A stretch of DNA of 64,000 bases, taken from assembly GCF_036345915.1 (NCBI RefSeq), contig NZ_CP107785.1, positions 8,618,001 through 8,682,000 on the forward strand, in the 5' to 3' direction. The notes below the pieces were generated by a model. The model was not told the DNA's origin, searched no databases, and saw only the letters and a program-made list of their open reading frames with translations. The first letter of the stretch is position 1, and every line of letters begins with the position of its first letter. The position numbers and the translations under genes are program-made. This DNA is from Nocardia sp. NBC_00565 (GTDB taxonomy: Bacteria; Actinomycetota; Actinomycetes; Mycobacteriales; Mycobacteriaceae). Positions 41,401-50,612 of the stretch are shown here, one piece after another.

Positions 41401-44400
41401 GTACGCAGGTGCCGGGCGAGATCACCTTCGGAGACCTGCTCGCCAGTACCAAAGACACCGACCTGCACGCGTTCTCGCATGCCGACCTCCCATTCGAGCG
41501 GCTGGTCGAGCTGCTGAATCCACCGCGCTCGACGGCGCGGCATCCGCTGTTCCAGGTGTCGATGTCGTATCTGAACCTGCCGACCAGCACGTTCGAGCTG
41601 CCCGGACTACGGGTGCAGACCTTCGATTTCGCCGTCGACACCGCGAAATTCGATCTGTCGCTGACCATGTGGGCGCCGAGTCGATCCCCCGTCGCTTCGC
41701 TCGCCCCGGGCGCCGCCGATGACACCTTGCGCGGCGAATTCTGCTTCGCGCGAGATCTGTTCGACGACACCACCATCGAGGATTTCGCCGCCCGGTTCAC
41801 CCGGCTGCTCAGCGAAATCGTCGCGCGCCCATATAGTCCGATCGGCGACCTGCCGTTGCTCGGCGACGCCGAAGAGCATGCGCTGACCCCGGTGCGGCGT
41901 GGCGAGACGCCCGCGGTTCGGCTGCTACCGGATCTGCTGACCAGTGCCGTCGGCGTCGACCCCGAACACGTCGCGGTGCGTTCGCACGGTCGCTCGATCA
42001 CCTATCGTGAACTCGACGAATACTCCTCGCGGCTGGCCCGGGTACTCATCGATCGCGGCGTCGGCCCGGAGAGCCTTGTCGCACTTGCCCTTCCGCGTTC
42101 TCTGGAGATGGTCGCCGCCTTCTGGGCGGTCGCGAAGGCCGGTGGCGCACACGTGCCGATCGACCCGACCTATCCGGTGGACCGGATCCGGCACATGGTG
42201 ACCGATTCCGCCGTCGTCCTCGGCATCACCACCTCCACCTACCTGGAGCGGCTGCCCGACGAGTCGAGCGAAACCGCGTGGCTGCAACTCGACGATCCCG
42301 CGATTCACGCCGCGGTGGCCGGACAGTCGGCGGCGCCGCTCACCGATGCCGACCGGCTGGCGACACTGCTGCCAGAGCATCCGGCGTACGTCATCTACAC
42401 CTCGGGCTCGACCGGCACGCCCAAGGGCGTCACCGTCACCCATGTCGGCGTCGGCGGTGCGGTCGAGTACGCGAGCGCCATGTTCCAGCTCACCCCGCAG
42501 CATCGCTTTCTGCACCTGTGCTCGCCGAGCTTCGATCCATCGGTCCTGGAGTGGCTCTGCACCTTCCACAGCGGCGCGACGCTGGTGATCGTGCCCTCGA
42601 CGGTCCTCGGCGGACCGGATCTGGCCGCGCTGCTGCGCACCGAGCGGGTCACCCACGCGATCTTCACCCCCGCGGTCCTCGGCACCATCGACCCGGCCGG
42701 TCTGGACGAGTTCCGCTTCCTGGTCTGCGGCGGTGACGTCACCTCCCCGGAGCTGGTCGCCAAGTGGCAGCCGGGGCGGCACTTCTTCAACGGCTACGGA
42801 CCGACCGAGGCGACCGTGGCCGCGTCCTGGAGCGAGATGATCGCGGGCCGGCGCGTCACCATCGGGCGGCCGGTGCCGGGCACACCGATGCTGGTGCTGG
42901 ATGCGCGGCTGCGCCCGGTGCCCCCCGGTGCCGTCGGCGAGCTGTATCTCGCGGGCACCGCACTGGCCCGCGGCTACCACAACCGTCCGACGCTGAGTGC
43001 GGCACGCTTCGTCGCCGATCCGTGGGGACCGCCCGGCGCGCGGATGTACCGCACCGGTGATCTCGTGCGCTGGGTCGGCGAAGCGGGGGAGTGGGAGCTC
43101 GAATACGTCGGCCGCACCGACTTCCAGCTGAAGATCCGCGGCCTGCGCGTCGAACTCGGCGAGATCGACGCGGTGCTCGGCGGCCACGACGCGGTCGAGT
43201 ACGCCGTCACGATCGGTCGCGAAACCCCGACGGGTGAAAAGATTCTCGTCGCCTATGTGCTGCCGGTGCCCGGCCTGACCGTCGACACCGCCGAGCTCAC
43301 CGAATATGCCAAGCGCCGGTTACCGCGACATATGGTGCCGACGGCGGTGGTGGTCCTCGACGAGGTACCGGTTACCCCGGTCGGCAAGCTCGATCGCGCG
43401 GCGCTGCCCGCGCCCGAGTTGGCGCAGCGCCCCTACCTCGCGCCGTCGACACCGCAGGAACACGCCGTCGCCGAGGTGTACGCCGAGGTGCTCGGCGTCG
43501 ACCGGGTCGGCGCCGATGACGATTTCTTCGCACTCGGCGGCAGCTCGCTGATCGCGATGCGCGCGGTGAGCAAGCTGCGCGACCTGACCGGTATCGCGGT
43601 CCAGGTGCAGTGGTTCTTCACCGACCCGACCGTCGCGGCGTTCACCCAGCGCATCCTGGCGGCCGACGAAACCGAGGACTACGACTACGGATTGAACGCC
43701 GAAGCCGCCCTCGACGTGCTGCTGCCGATCCGCAACGGCACCGGCGAACCAGTGTTCTGCATCCACCCGATGGCCGGATTGTCCTGGTGTTACACCGGTC
43801 TCGCGCAGTATCTGCCCGCGGACCGGCCGATCGTCGGCGTGCAGTCGCCCGCGCTGTCCGAACCGGACTTCCTGCCGGACTCCCTGGACGCGATGGCGCG
43901 CCGCTACGCCGAGGAGATCATCGCGGTCCAACCCGAGGGGCCCTACCGCCTGCTCGGGTGGTCGCTCGGCGGTGCGCTGGCCCACGCGGTCGCGGTCGAA
44001 TTGCAGTCCGCGGGCGCGGAAGTCGCGCTGCTCGCCATGCTGGACAGCCGCACCGGCGGCAATATCGCCGATTTCTGGGCGGAACTGCGCTCGGCCTTCG
44101 CCGAACTCGGCATCGGTCCGGATCTGCTCGGCGACCAGAACATCCGCAACCTGACCGAAGAGGCCCTTGCCGTCCTGTACGCCAGCATCCCGCCGGAGCT
44201 GGCGCTGCTGACCCCGGAACGCCTGCGCCAGAGCTATCGCGGCGCGGTGCGCTCGGTGGAACTCGGCATCAATCACCAGCACAAGGTCTTCCACGGCGAG
44301 CTCCACTTCTTCAGCGCCACCGGCCACACCGCCGAAGCCCGAGCCTGGCGGCCCTATGTCGACGGCGTGATCACCGACCACCCGGTCGCCGCGACCCACG

Positions 44401-46364
44401 AACTGATGACCGCCCCGGCGGCGTTCGCGGAGATAGGCCCGGTCCTCGCGGAGTTGCTCGCCGAAGTGCCTGCGACACCGGTGGAAGACGAACCGGCGGT
44501 CGTCGAGAACCTCTCGGCACCAGCCGAAGACGCGGCATACCTCGGCACGGCAGCCACCGCTGAACCGGCTCGTAGGTTGGCGGACCCGGCATACCTCGGC
44601 ACCGCCGCCACAGCTGAACCGGCTCGTAGGTTGGCGGACCCGGCATACCCCGGCACCGCCGCCACAGCTGAACCGGCTCGTAGGTTGGCGGACCCGGCAT
44701 ACCCCGGCACCGCCGCCACAGCCGAACCGGCTCGTACGTTCGAGGACCCGCCACCCACGGTCGAGGCCCCGGCGCTGCATCTGGACGACGACTGGGCCGA
44801 GAACAACGATGCTGCCACGGCGGACGATCTCCCACCCACCGTCGAAGCCCCGGCGCTGCATCTGGACGACGACGCGGCCGCGTTCGACCGCGAAGCGACC
44901 GAGTTCGCCAGCAGCGCAGCCGGTTTCGACGACCGCACCACAGCGTTCGTGGTCAAGGCAGGTGAGTACCAGTACGCCTACCCGAGTTCGGCCGAACAAA
45001 CCCCCGCCTCGATCGACCCTGCCGAACAACAGGACCCGTTCGTCGAACTAGCGGTGCCGCACCGCCCCGAGGAACCCGACGACGGCCCGATCCCGCTGTC
45101 GCTGACCCCCAATGCCGTGCGGCTCTTGGAGTCCGGCGTCGAACTGCGCGTCATCGCCATCGACATCCCGCCCAACTACTCACCCGAAGCCGTCCAATTC
45201 GCCGTCGACACCGTGCTCGAGCAGCATCCGATGCTGTGGGTCCGCCTGCACCGCGACGGTGTCGGCAGCACGCCGATCTTCGAGATACCCGCCGAAGCGG
45301 AGCGTGTCGACGAGGCGTTCCTCGGGCTCGAGTACGGCATCGACCAGACCCCGCCGTCGGTCGAGGACGTGGTGCGCGCGGTCGCCACCGAACTGGATCC
45401 GGCGCACGGCCGCAATATCCGATTCGTGCTGGTCGGCGGCCCGGAAGTGCCGACGACGATGGTCGTGGTCGCCAACGGCCTGGTCGTGGACGACACCTCC
45501 TGGCGCACCATCATCGACAAGCTGTCGCTGGCCTGGTCGCGCGGCAGGCACCGGTTCCCCGCCGTCCCCGAGGCCGGGCTCGCCGATCTGCTCGGGGTGC
45601 TCACGGAGCGGGCGAGCGGCCCGGAGGCCATCGAGGAAATGGCTTGGTGGCACCACACATTGAGTGCGGTACCCGCGGCCAAGGCCGGTGCCGCAGGCAA
45701 GAATCTGCGGGTGCGCCGCCGGGTCTCGCTGACGATCACCACCGAGGGCACCGCGGCCATCGTGTCTGCGGCCGCCGCGCACGACGCCAGCGTCGACGAG
45801 GTCCTGCTGACCGCCGTCGCCATCGCCCAGATCACCTCCGCGGGCGAAACCGTCACCGACACCATCGGTTCGGTGGTCCGCCTGTTCGCCGACAGCCGGG
45901 TGCTGGCCGAAACCGATTCCCTCGTCGGCGCTTTCACCACCGACTACCCGCTGCCGCTGCGGCTCGTCGGTGTCGATATCGAGGAGGCGCTGATCGGTGG
46001 TCGCGCGGCGGGCACCGCGATACAGCAGATCAAGCGGCTCGCGGGCGCGGTGCCGTCCTATGGCGTCGGGTACGGCCTGCTGCGCTCGCTGAATCCCGAT
46101 ACCGCCGCCGCCCTGAATATGCTCCCCACCGGCCAATTCGGGTTGCGCTACCGGGACCTGCGCCCGGCGCGGGTGCACACCGAGGCGCCGGTCGCGGATC
46201 TGCTGCTCGATATCACCGCCGACGCCACCGCCGACGGCCTGCTCGTGCGCTTCGACTACGCCGCCGAGGTCTTCGGCGGCGATGAGGTGAAGACCTTCGC
46301 CGAACACTGGATCCGGGCACTGGGCGGACTGGCCGAGCACGGCCAGCAGGTGCGCGTCCGATGA
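35430..46364 (+). CDS. NRPS4, three modules and TE followed by repeats and a dead epimerase-like domain
   Basis: GTG 35430 with AGGAAG upstream; the N-terminal tail [10 protein letters not shown] resembles NRPS3. Order: A1 (TSGSTG near 35969), carrier (near 37114), C (HHVAADG near 37681), A2 (near 39151), carrier (near 40300), C (HHIGADG near 40897), A3 (near 42402), carrier GGSSL (near 43540), TE (residues about 2760-3015; GWSLGG near 43958, His in THELM near 44396). The protein then continues for about 630 residues: four 18-residue repeats, an acidic linker with a second repeat pair, and an E-like domain (about 3219-3644) without catalytic His. Codes by eye: DALFVGAIA, DLWHLILVS (same as NRPS1 A1), DPLIVGGVA; unassigned. 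A TE is normally the last domain, so the tail is highly unusual. The last carrier and TE are closest to those of NRPS3. A 27-residue ORF overlaps the stop. Confidence 0.94.
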   Translation: MTRPARVRPARAQRMRVITLPQLMAAAVEANPGGPAVVFADANTSSGQLSYAELDERSTRLARLLIERGVGPEDLVAVAIPRSVVSVLAVWAVAKTGAGFVPVDPNYPAARVAHMLTDSGVNFGLTVGAVRGSLPQHTEWLVLDEPITAQLLQRYPVDRITNQDRVRPLHGAHPAYVIYTSGSTGVPKGVVITHQGLSGFCDEQRTRYRVTSAARTLHFASPSFDASVLELLLALGGAATMVVVSPTVYGGAELAAVLRRERVTHAFVTPAALASVEPAGLDELRVVVTGGEACPPQLVRRWVLPIAGGLLREFFDAYGPTEATIATNITPPMVPWEPLTLGPPIHGSTAYVLNDRLVPVPNRVVGELYVAGAQLARGYLGQQTLTAARFVANPFEPGTRLYRTGDLVRWTASGELEYLGRNDSQVKIRGFRIELTEIDAVLGADDRVDFAVTVGHELDSGTTVLVSYVHPVAGQRVDVAELKALVEQKLPSHMVPACLTVLDQVPLTPMGKLDRKALPAPVFEAKVFRAPSTPVEEIVAGTFGDVLGVARVGLDDDFFELGGNSLLATQVTARLDAALDTRLAVRDLFHAATVAAFAAVVERTAGSGRSRPPLVAGARPEVIALSLAQQRYWFLNQFDTETSAVDNIPLAVRLSGELDSFALGLAIGDVLSRHEVLRTTYPSTGGRPHQVIHPVPAEPFATVPIEVTEDELVGRIIEFAVLTFDVTVEVPIAVALFQTAPSEHVIALTVHHVAADGASMGPLARDLMVAYSARVHGQEPQWDPLPVQYADYALWERAVLGSEDDPESLAAQQIAYWRARLAQLPDQLELPTDRPRPPAQSFQGRSVRFEISADRHARLHELARANHASLFMVVHAALAVLLARLSGTDDIAVGTPIAGRGERELDDLIGMFVNTLVFRTRVNPGDSFADLLTDVREHDLEAFANADVPFERVVEALNPVRSIARNPLFQVSLSFQNLPDTAFELPGLSVSAVDFELQLAKTDLHISLADRYGEDGTPAGIVTDFGYAIDLFDEATVQGFADRFLRVLDAVLDDVSVRVGEIELLAVDESSRILASWNDTACAIDRTATLVSLLDATVASAPDAVALVSDQPGRELTYAELDARVNRLARYLIERGVRPEDRVALGMRRSIDLVVAMYAVTKSGAAYVPVDPDQPTERVEYMLRTARPMCLLSTVHDGFHTDAVDSVTIDDLDLSRYSDAPIRADERRATLLPGHTAYVIFTSGSTGQPKGVAVSHGAIVNQLLWERTEFGLGPDDVMLLKTVATFDLSVWEFWTAAVCGGTLAIAAPDGHRDPSYLNELMARESVTTLHVVPSMLDALSTGLFSRSLRRVLAIGETLPAATAQRFRQDNVAELFNLYGPTEAAVSVTSHRVTEADVVSVSIGVPEWNCRVYVLDWRLRPVPVGVSGELYLAGVQLARGYFGRPDLTADRFVANPFEPGARMYRTGDVVAWNVDGGLVYRGRTDFQVKIRGFRIELGEIESALLARPEIAQAAVLVTSDPRIGDRLVAYLVPAPPATALPAAEVQAALATVLPSYMMPNAYVTLEALPRTANGKLDRAALPEPEFETQAFHAPSTPIEEIVAGIFADVLGAQRVGRDDDFFATGGNSLLATQVAARVGDALDTKVLVRSVFETPTVAGLAAKVETHVGSGRRRPLLAGLRPERVPLSLAQLRMWFINQFDPSSAAYHIPVAIRLSGDLDVTALGLAVEDMVARHEVLRTVYPQTSDGPVQDILAPNAVPIDLVPIPIAEAAAVQEVQQVVAAGFDVTVEVPFRATLFRLDTAASDCLQVARNNTDHLLVFVAHHIGADGWSMAPLVRDVMLAYSARSSGELPAWTPLPVQYADFSVWQRQVLGSEDDPDSLISAQAAYWRTALADLPDELDLPTDRPRPAVQSFAGGRTEFVIDPRVHAGLARLARMHNATMFMVVHAALSVLLARMSGTEDIAIGTPVAGRGAAELDDMIGMFVNTLVLRTQVPGEITFGDLLASTKDTDLHAFSHADLPFERLVELLNPPRSTARHPLFQVSMSYLNLPTSTFELPGLRVQTFDFAVDTAKFDLSLTMWAPSRSPVASLAPGAADDTLRGEFCFARDLFDDTTIEDFAARFTRLLSEIVARPYSPIGDLPLLGDAEEHALTPVRRGETPAVRLLPDLLTSAVGVDPEHVAVRSHGRSITYRELDEYSSRLARVLIDRGVGPESLVALALPRSLEMVAAFWAVAKAGGAHVPIDPTYPVDRIRHMVTDSAVVLGITTSTYLERLPDESSETAWLQLDDPAIHAAVAGQSAAPLTDADRLATLLPEHPAYVIYTSGSTGTPKGVTVTHVGVGGAVEYASAMFQLTPQHRFLHLCSPSFDPSVLEWLCTFHSGATLVIVPSTVLGGPDLAALLRTERVTHAIFTPAVLGTIDPAGLDEFRFLVCGGDVTSPELVAKWQPGRHFFNGYGPTEATVAASWSEMIAGRRVTIGRPVPGTPMLVLDARLRPVPPGAVGELYLAGTALARGYHNRPTLSAARFVADPWGPPGARMYRTGDLVRWVGEAGEWELEYVGRTDFQLKIRGLRVELGEIDAVLGGHDAVEYAVTIGRETPTGEKILVAYVLPVPGLTVDTAELTEYAKRRLPRHMVPTAVVVLDEVPVTPVGKLDRAALPAPELAQRPYLAPSTPQEHAVAEVYAEVLGVDRVGADDDFFALGGSSLIAMRAVSKLRDLTGIAVQVQWFFTDPTVAAFTQRILAADETEDYDYGLNAEAALDVLLPIRNGTGEPVFCIHPMAGLSWCYTGLAQYLPADRPIVGVQSPALSEPDFLPDSLDAMARRYAEEIIAVQPEGPYRLLGWSLGGALAHAVAVELQSAGAEVALLAMLDSRTGGNIADFWAELRSAFAELGIGPDLLGDQNIRNLTEEALAVLYASIPPELALLTPERLRQSYRGAVRSVELGINHQHKVFHGELHFFSATGHTAEARAWRPYVDGVITDHPVAATHELMTAPAAFAEIGPVLAELLAEVPATPVEDEPAVVENLSAPAEDAAYLGTAATAEPARRLADPAYLGTAATAEPARRLADPAYPGTAATAEPARRLADPAYPGTAATAEPARTFEDPPPTVEAPALHLDDDWAENNDAATADDLPPTVEAPALHLDDDAAAFDREATEFASSAAGFDDRTTAFVVKAGEYQYAYPSSAEQTPASIDPAEQQDPFVELAVPHRPEEPDDGPIPLSLTPNAVRLLESGVELRVIAIDIPPNYSPEAVQFAVDTVLEQHPMLWVRLHRDGVGSTPIFEIPAEAERVDEAFLGLEYGIDQTPPSVEDVVRAVATELDPAHGRNIRFVLVGGPEVPTTMVVVANGLVVDDTSWRTIIDKLSLAWSRGRHRFPAVPEAGLADLLGVLTERASGPEAIEEMAWWHHTLSAVPAAKAGAAGKNLRVRRRVSLTITTEGTAAIVSAAAAHDASVDEVLLTAVAIAQITSAGETVTDTIGSVVRLFADSRVLAETDSLVGAFTTDYPLPLRLVGVDIEEALIGGRAAGTAIQQIKRLAGAVPSYGVGYGLLRSLNPDTAAALNMLPTGQFGLRYRDLRPARVHTEAPVADLLLDITADATADGLLVRFDYAAEVFGGDEVKTFAEHWIRALGGLAEHGQQVRVR
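39547..39965 (+). repeat. 419-bp A-domain block nearly identical to 1641-2059
   Basis: Partner of the NRPS1 A1 block. The homology breaks sharply after GCCCAGGCC, where the two genes diverge. Both A domains share the code DLWHLILVS. Confidence 0.85.
40836..40872 (+). repeat. Hairpin mini-element, copy in the second C domain of NRPS4
   Basis: Arms AGCGAC and GTCGCT enclose TGCTTGCAG, followed by CGAAACAACACTG. Encodes [12 protein letters not shown], inserted just before the strand leading to HHIGADG. Confidence 0.8.
41674..41720 (+). repeat. Small palindrome-bearing insertion in the second C domain of NRPS4
   Basis: Where sister C domains read a short loop before FARDLF, this one has extra residues including [13 protein letters not shown]. 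The DNA contains GTCGCTTCGCTCGCC, which is the reverse complement of a GGCGAGCGAAGCGAC-type motif and resembles the GAGCGTAGCGAGCGA sequence at 62260. Confidence 0.5.
44535..44750 (+). repeat. Four tandem 54-bp repeats (18 residues each) in the NRPS4 linker
   Basis: Units start at 44535, 44589, 44643 and 44697, exactly 54 bases apart. Each encodes [18 protein letters not shown] or a slight variant (YPG in the last two; the final unit ends RTFEDP). The high base identity implies recent expansion. The repeats join the TE to the E-like domain and are probably a flexible spacer. Confidence 0.95.
44751..44873 (+). repeat. Pair of 42-bp repeats in the acidic NRPS4 linker
   Basis: [14 protein letters not shown] is encoded at 44751-44792 and again at 44832-44873, 81 bases (27 codons) apart. 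It continues the low-complexity linker after the 54-bp array. Confidence 0.85.
45085..46361 (+). other. Inactive epimerization-like domain downstream of the TE in NRPS4
   Basis: It aligns by eye with the E domain of NRPS1: [10 protein letters not shown] with [22 protein letters not shown] with [31 protein letters not shown] with [19 protein letters not shown], and [10 protein letters not shown] with [10 protein letters not shown]. The catalytic HHxxxDG has become NGLVVDD and the GRE motif is lost, so base catalysis is not expected. The fold may have been kept for binding or structure. Confidence 0.85.
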
Positions 46365-46444
46365 CTGTGCTCGAGGTCATCGACTCCGGGGCGAGCAAGA
46401 TCACATTCCGGCTGGTCCGGCATCATGGGGCAACGTTGCGGTAA
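46361..46444 (+). CDS. Possible 27-residue ORF overlapping the NRPS4 stop
   Basis: Its ATG overlaps the NRPS4 TGA as ATGA, allowing coupled translation. It encodes a short basic peptide starting [12 protein letters not shown] and ending at TAA 46442. It is too short and unlike MbtH. It may be a gene remnant or chance. The following 119 bases up to the mycolyltransferase contain TTGCGGTAACGAT at 46436. Confidence 0.25.
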   Translation: MTVLEVIDSGASKITFRLVRHHGATLR

Positions 46445-46563
46445 CGATGTCCACTATTGTCACGACTACATAGGCCGTATGGTCGAGCGCGATGCCTTCG
46501 GCACGCGCGCCGACGGTAGGGACATCCCGCCCGTAATCACGAAACGAAGTGAAGGTGAAATTG

Positions 46564-47628
46564 ATGCGTAGTCAGATCCGGCGTCGCGGCACACGTGTGG
46601 CAGCGATGATCGCGGCGACCGCGGCGTTCGCGGGAGTCATGTCCGGCTTCGGCGCATCCACCGCGACGGCTGACCCGATCATCGATTCGAAGACGCTACT
46701 CGCCAATCCGATCGCGCCGGACGGCTCGAAGATCACCAAGGCCGAATACAAGGACGACCGCAGCCTCCGCCTGCACGTCTACTCCGCCGCCATGGACCGG
46801 ACCTTCGCGGTCGACGTGCAGCGCCCGGCCGATGCCTCGGTGCCGCGCCCGGTCCTGTACCTGCTCAACGGTGCGGGCGGCGGCGAGGACGAGGCGTCCT
46901 GGGTGGCCAAGACCGATGCGCTGAAGTTCCTCGGTGACAAGAACGTCAACGTGGTCCAGCCCATCGGCGGCAAGTGGAGCTACTACACCGACTGGATCAA
47001 GGACGATCCGACGCTCGGCCGCAACAAGTGGAAGACCTTCTTCACCGAGGAGCTGCCGCCGCTGATCGACGGCGCGCTCGGCACCAATGGCACCAACGCC
47101 ATCGCGGGCCTGTCCACCTCGGGCACCACCGTGCTCGCGCTGCCGATCGCGAAGCCGGGTCTGTACAAGGCCGCCGCCGCCTACAGTGGCTGCGCCCAGA
47201 CCAGTGATCCGGTCGGTTCGGAGTTCGTGAAGTTGACCGTCGAGACCTGGGGCGGCGGCAATGTCGACAACATGTGGGGCCCGATCGGTTCGCCGGACTG
47301 GGCGGCGAACGATCCCTACGTCAATGCCGAGGGTTTGCGCGGCACGGACCTCTACATCTCGACCGGCAACGGTCTGCCCGGCCCGTACGACACCCTCAAC
47401 GGTCAGTACGCGCTGCCCGGCTCCTATGGTCTGGCCAACCAGATCCTGATCGGCGGCATCATCGAGGCGGGCACCAACTACTGCACCAACAACATGAAGG
47501 CGAAGCTGGATTCGCTCGGCATCCCGGCCACCTTCAACTTCCGCCCGTCGGGCACCCACTCGTGGGGCTACTGGAACGACGAGCTGCACGCCTCCTGGCC
47601 CACCCTGGCCCGCGGCCTGGGCCTCTGA
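46564..47628 (+). CDS. Antigen 85-like mycolyltransferase / secreted esterase
   Basis: Secreted alpha/beta-hydrolase of the antigen 85 family, which transfers mycolic acids onto trehalose or arabinogalactan in the envelope. 354 residues; ATG 46564 with GAAGGTG 6 bases upstream is preferred over GTG 46549. The signal peptide has a basic start (MRSQIRRRGTR), a hydrophobic core and a likely cut at ASTATA/DP. The nucleophile is Ser in GLSTSG, the oxyanion region is LYLLNGAGGG, and the likely catalytic His is in GTHSWGYW. Length fits the family. It supports a mycolic-acid host. It is separated from the NRPS operon by about 200 bases and closed by a strong terminator, so it is probably its own transcription unit. 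Confidence 0.85.
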   Translation: MRSQIRRRGTRVAAMIAATAAFAGVMSGFGASTATADPIIDSKTLLANPIAPDGSKITKAEYKDDRSLRLHVYSAAMDRTFAVDVQRPADASVPRPVLYLLNGAGGGEDEASWVAKTDALKFLGDKNVNVVQPIGGKWSYYTDWIKDDPTLGRNKWKTFFTEELPPLIDGALGTNGTNAIAGLSTSGTTVLALPIAKPGLYKAAAAYSGCAQTSDPVGSEFVKLTVETWGGGNVDNMWGPIGSPDWAANDPYVNAEGLRGTDLYISTGNGLPGPYDTLNGQYALPGSYGLANQILIGGIIEAGTNYCTNNMKAKLDSLGIPATFNFRPSGTHSWGYWNDELHASWPTLARGLGL

Positions 47629-47647
47629 GGCTGACCTTTTTACCACC

Positions 47648-47699
47648 GACCGCCCCGGTTGTGCGCTATCGCACAACCGGGGCGGTCTGTTTTATATAG
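47648..47699 (+). terminator. Strong intrinsic terminator after the mycolyltransferase
   Basis: A perfect 18-bp stem (GACCGCCCCGGTTGTGCG, 47648-47665) with loop CTAT and right arm to 47687, followed by the T-rich run TGTTTTATATAG. It ends the mycolyltransferase transcript just before mntH. Confidence 0.92.
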
Positions 47700-47735
47700 T
47701 TGGGGCTAACCAAAAAGTTCGGGAACCCGTAAAAT
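47697..47735 (+). promoter_or_regulatory. Putative mntH promoter with a metal-regulator-like box
   Basis: TAGTTGGGGCTAACCA (47697-47712) is an imperfect inverted repeat resembling DtxR/IdeR/MntR-type operators. TAAAAT at 47730-47735 would serve as a -10, placing transcription start about at the GTG of mntH. The box would overlap the -35. Sequence resemblance only. Confidence 0.4.
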
Positions 47736-47743
47736 TCTGTTCT

Positions 47744-48994
47744 GTGAGTACAACCCTGGTCGAATCGGCGCGTAACGCGTCACAGCGGGCGAGATCTGTC
47801 AGCATCTTGCTCGGACCGGCATTCGTAGCGGCCATCGCCTATGTCGACCCCGGCAATGTGGCGTCGAATATCTCCGCGGGCGCGCAGTTCGGTTACCTAC
47901 TCGTGTGGGTGATCGTGATGGCGAACGTGATGGCCGGATTGGTGCAGTTCCTATCCGCGAAGCTGGGGTTGGTCACCGGTATGTCGCTACCGGAGGCGGT
48001 GCGCTCCAAGTCGAGTCGTCCGGTGCGCCTTGCCTATTGGGTCCAGGCCGAGACCGTCGCCATGGCCACCGACCTGGCCGAAGTGGTCGGCGGCGCGATC
48101 GCGCTGAAGCTGTTGTTCGATCTGCCGCTACTGGTCGGCGGACTGATCACCGGTGTGGTCTCGATGGGACTGCTGCTGGTGCAGAACCGGCGCGGGCAGA
48201 AGCCGTTCGAGCGGGTCATCACCGGCCTGCTCGCCGTCATCGCCATCGGCTTCCTGGCCAGCGTGGTGATCTCGCCGCCGTCGGTCCCCGGCACCATCGG
48301 CGGTCTGCTGCCGCGTTTCCAGGGCGCCGAGAGCGTGCTGCTCGCCGCGGCGATGATCGGCGCGACCGTCATGCCACACGCGGTGTACCTGCACTCCGGC
48401 CTGGCCCGCGACCGCCACGGTCAGCCCGAGGTCGGCCCGCTGCGGGTCCGGCTGCTGCGGATCACCAAATACGACGTCGTACTCGCCATGCTGCTGGCGG
48501 GCACGGTCAACCTGGCCATGCTGCTGATGGCCGCCAATACGCTGCGCGGCCGCGATAACGTCGACACTCTCGAGGGCGCGCACGCCGCCGTCGGCGATGC
48601 GCTCGGCCCCGTCGCCGCACTGCTGCTGGCGATCGGCCTGCTGGCCTCCGGCCTGGCCTCGACCTCCGTCGGTGCGTACGCGGGCGCGATGATCATGGAA
48701 GGCTTACTGCGGCGCAAGATTCCGCTGTTGGCCCGCCGCCTGGTCACGCTGATCCCGGCCATTCTGATCCTGGCGATCGGCATCGATCCCACCCGCGCCC
48801 TGATCATTTCGCAGGTGGTGCTGTCATTCGGCATCCCATTCGCGTTGATCCCGCTGGTCCGCTTCACCAGCGACCGCGTACTCATGGGCAACGATGTCAA
48901 CCACCGGGTGACCACCGGCCTGGCCTGGCTGGTCGCCATCATCATCAGCCTGCTCAATGTCGCACTGATCTACCTGACGGTCACCGGCAGCTGA
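47744..48994 (+). CDS. mntH: NRAMP-family divalent metal (Mn2+/Fe2+) importer
   Basis: Proton-coupled Mn2+/Fe2+ uptake protein of the plasma membrane, 416 residues, the usual MntH length, with about 11 predicted membrane segments. The NRAMP hallmarks are visible: DPGN in segment 1 (YVDPGNVASN, near residue 30) and MPHAVYLHS in segment 6 (near residue 206), which supply the metal ligands Asp, Asn and Met. GTG 47744 has no Shine-Dalgarno, and a TAAAAT lies 8 bases before it, so the mRNA is probably leaderless, which is common in actinobacteria. An upstream DtxR/MntR-like box suggests control by metal. It converges with the SDR gene across a 4-base gap. Confidence 0.92.
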   Translation: MSTTLVESARNASQRARSVSILLGPAFVAAIAYVDPGNVASNISAGAQFGYLLVWVIVMANVMAGLVQFLSAKLGLVTGMSLPEAVRSKSSRPVRLAYWVQAETVAMATDLAEVVGGAIALKLLFDLPLLVGGLITGVVSMGLLLVQNRRGQKPFERVITGLLAVIAIGFLASVVISPPSVPGTIGGLLPRFQGAESVLLAAAMIGATVMPHAVYLHSGLARDRHGQPEVGPLRVRLLRITKYDVVLAMLLAGTVNLAMLLMAANTLRGRDNVDTLEGAHAAVGDALGPVAALLLAIGLLASGLASTSVGAYAGAMIMEGLLRRKIPLLARRLVTLIPAILILAIGIDPTRALIISQVVLSFGIPFALIPLVRFTSDRVLMGNDVNHRVTTGLAWLVAIIISLLNVALIYLTVTGS

Positions 48995-48998
48995 GCCG

Positions 48999-50024
48999 TC
49001 AGACCCAGTTCTCTACCCAGTACTTCCAGATCAGCGGGGCATAGGCGGCCAGCGGCGGCACCTTGATATCGGTGCCGGCGAGGGCGGCGGTGGTGTGGCG
49101 GCAGTCGAACCAGCAGCTGAATTCGCTGTGCTCCAGCACATCCTGCGGTACGCCGACGCGGGGGAGCAGCCAACTCGTGCCGGGTACCCGCAGCATCATT
49201 TCGAGGGTGCGTTTGGGCATCACCTCCACCAGATGTGGCGCTCCGGCCTCGTCGGCGAACAGATTCAGCGCCTCGGCGGCGCTCTGTCTGCGCGGATCGA
49301 CCAGATGGTAGGTGGCGCCGTTCGAGCCGGGTCGGTGCGCAAGGTGATCCAGTGCGCGGGCCACGAAATCGACCGGGACCATATTGGTTTCGCCCAGCTT
49401 CGGCACCAGCACCGGCAGAATCCGCGGCAGCTGTGCGGCCATCCGCAGCAGCCGGAAGAAGTAGTAGGGCCCGTCGATCCGATCGATCTCACCGGTGCGC
49501 GAATGCCCGATCACGATCGAGGGCCGATAGATCCGCCACCCGATCCGAGACTCGCGCACGATCTTCTCGGCCTCGAATTTGGCCCGCTGCATCGGCGAAC
49601 TCAGCACCTGTCCCTCGTCGAACATGTCCTCGCTGAACAGACCGTCGAGCCCACCCGCCACATCCACCGTCGACACATGGTGCAGCAACCCGGCTTTCAA
49701 ATCCTCCGCGACATCGACGACATGCCGAGTCCCACCGCCCCGCGCGGTCAGGTCATAGCCGGACGCCAAATGAAAGACATGCTCGATCGACCCCCGATGT
49801 TCGGCGACCCACCCCGGATCGATCCCGAGCCCCGCCTCCCCGAGATCCCCCCGCACCGGCCGCACCCGCTCCGCACCCACCCACTCCCGAGCACAGCACG
49901 TATACCGAGCGGCCGAATCACCCCCCTGCCGCACCAGCACATGAATATCACCCTCGCGCTTCAGCAACTCGGGAACCAGAAACCGACCGATAAACCCAGT
50001 TGCTCCAGTAACCAGGTAAGTCAT
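48999..50024 (-). CDS. Extended SDR / fatty acyl-CoA reductase-like NAD(P)-binding protein
   Basis: NAD(P)-dependent oxidoreductase-like protein of the extended SDR (male-sterility/NAD-epimerase) type, about 341 residues from MTYLVTGATGFIG. The dinucleotide motif TGATGFIG is at the N-terminus, HLAS is near residue 85, and HHVSTVDVAGG is the active-site strand. The expected YxxxK reads MQRAK in SSPMQRAKFEAE, so Lys is kept but the catalytic Tyr is Met; activity is therefore uncertain. An in-frame GTG at 50054 would add 10 residues; AAGGAA lies next to that GTG rather than near ATG 50024, so the start is unsettled. The substrate cannot be told from sequence. Confidence 0.8.
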   Translation of the reverse strand: MTYLVTGATGFIGRFLVPELLKREGDIHVLVRQGGDSAARYTCCAREWVGAERVRPVRGDLGEAGLGIDPGWVAEHRGSIEHVFHLASGYDLTARGGGTRHVVDVAEDLKAGLLHHVSTVDVAGGLDGLFSEDMFDEGQVLSSPMQRAKFEAEKIVRESRIGWRIYRPSIVIGHSRTGEIDRIDGPYYFFRLLRMAAQLPRILPVLVPKLGETNMVPVDFVARALDHLAHRPGSNGATYHLVDPRRQSAAEALNLFADEAGAPHLVEVMPKRTLEMMLRVPGTSWLLPRVGVPQDVLEHSEFSCWFDCRHTTAALAGTDIKVPPLAAYAPLIWKYWVENWV

Positions 50025-50612
50025 AGCCGATGAACATAGTCGTTCCTTCGCCACGACCGGTGACCGGGATCACTTGCCCCCCGTCCCGCCCCCCTACTGG
50101 TCGTTAGTGCTCCCGCGAGTCACGCTCTGGACCGACGGTCAGATGGCATCGCCTTGACCAACTCAGTCCCGCTGTGCTCCGTCCGGCCAGATCACCGTGA
50201 CCGGCTCCCTCGGTCGCGGGCGACGGCTACCCCATCAGCGGTTCCGCCGTACCCCACAGTGTTTGGGAAGTACGGATCGCCCCGGCTTTGAAGACTTGAC
50301 TACCCCGGAAAATGGCCCGCTATCCGGTCAGTAAGCCGTGACGCCGGACTTCCGCCGGATGTTCCCCGCCCCGAAACATCGACGCACTGTCAGTATTGCC
50401 TCGCTCAGGCCCTCGGCTCGAGCGAAGCGGCGGTAAAGGTCGACGGTTCGACCGGAACTGCGGGTCTCGCCAGGGTGAACTTCTCGGGGCGGTGGGGAAG
50501 CGGCCGTCGGCAGTTAGAGCGTGGAAGCCGTGGATTTCGGCGCGGAGCCGCATCACCGCGGGCACCTGCCCGCCGACCGTCGAATCGACAGTCCCCCACC
50601 GCGGTCACCCCC
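50025..50612. other. Gene-poor spacer of about 590 bases
   Basis: No convincing gene. A GTG-started minus ORF of 81 codons (50320-50565) lacks a ribosome site, has no recognisable motif and is Pro/Arg-rich, so it is not called. The only structured item seen is a divergent hairpin element at 50099. Confidence 0.5.
50099..50125 (-). repeat. Probable divergent hairpin mini-element between genes
   Basis: On the minus strand it reads GCGTGACTCGCGGGAGCACT followed by AACGAC. This resembles the 31559 copy (GTGAC, TTGCGGG, GCACT, then AACGAC). Arms GTG/CAC with a one-base bulge are kept. Confidence 0.4.

Noticed and set aside
44535..44750. Evenly spaced 54-bp repeats as a CRISPR array
   Set aside because: Units are contiguous with no variable spacers and lie in frame inside NRPS4.
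46361..46444. MbtH gene after NRPS4
   Set aside because: Only 27 codons, and it lacks the conserved MbtH Trp/Pro pattern.
50320..50565. 81-codon minus ORF in the spacer
   Set aside because: No ribosome site, Pro/Arg-rich composition and no conserved-looking core.
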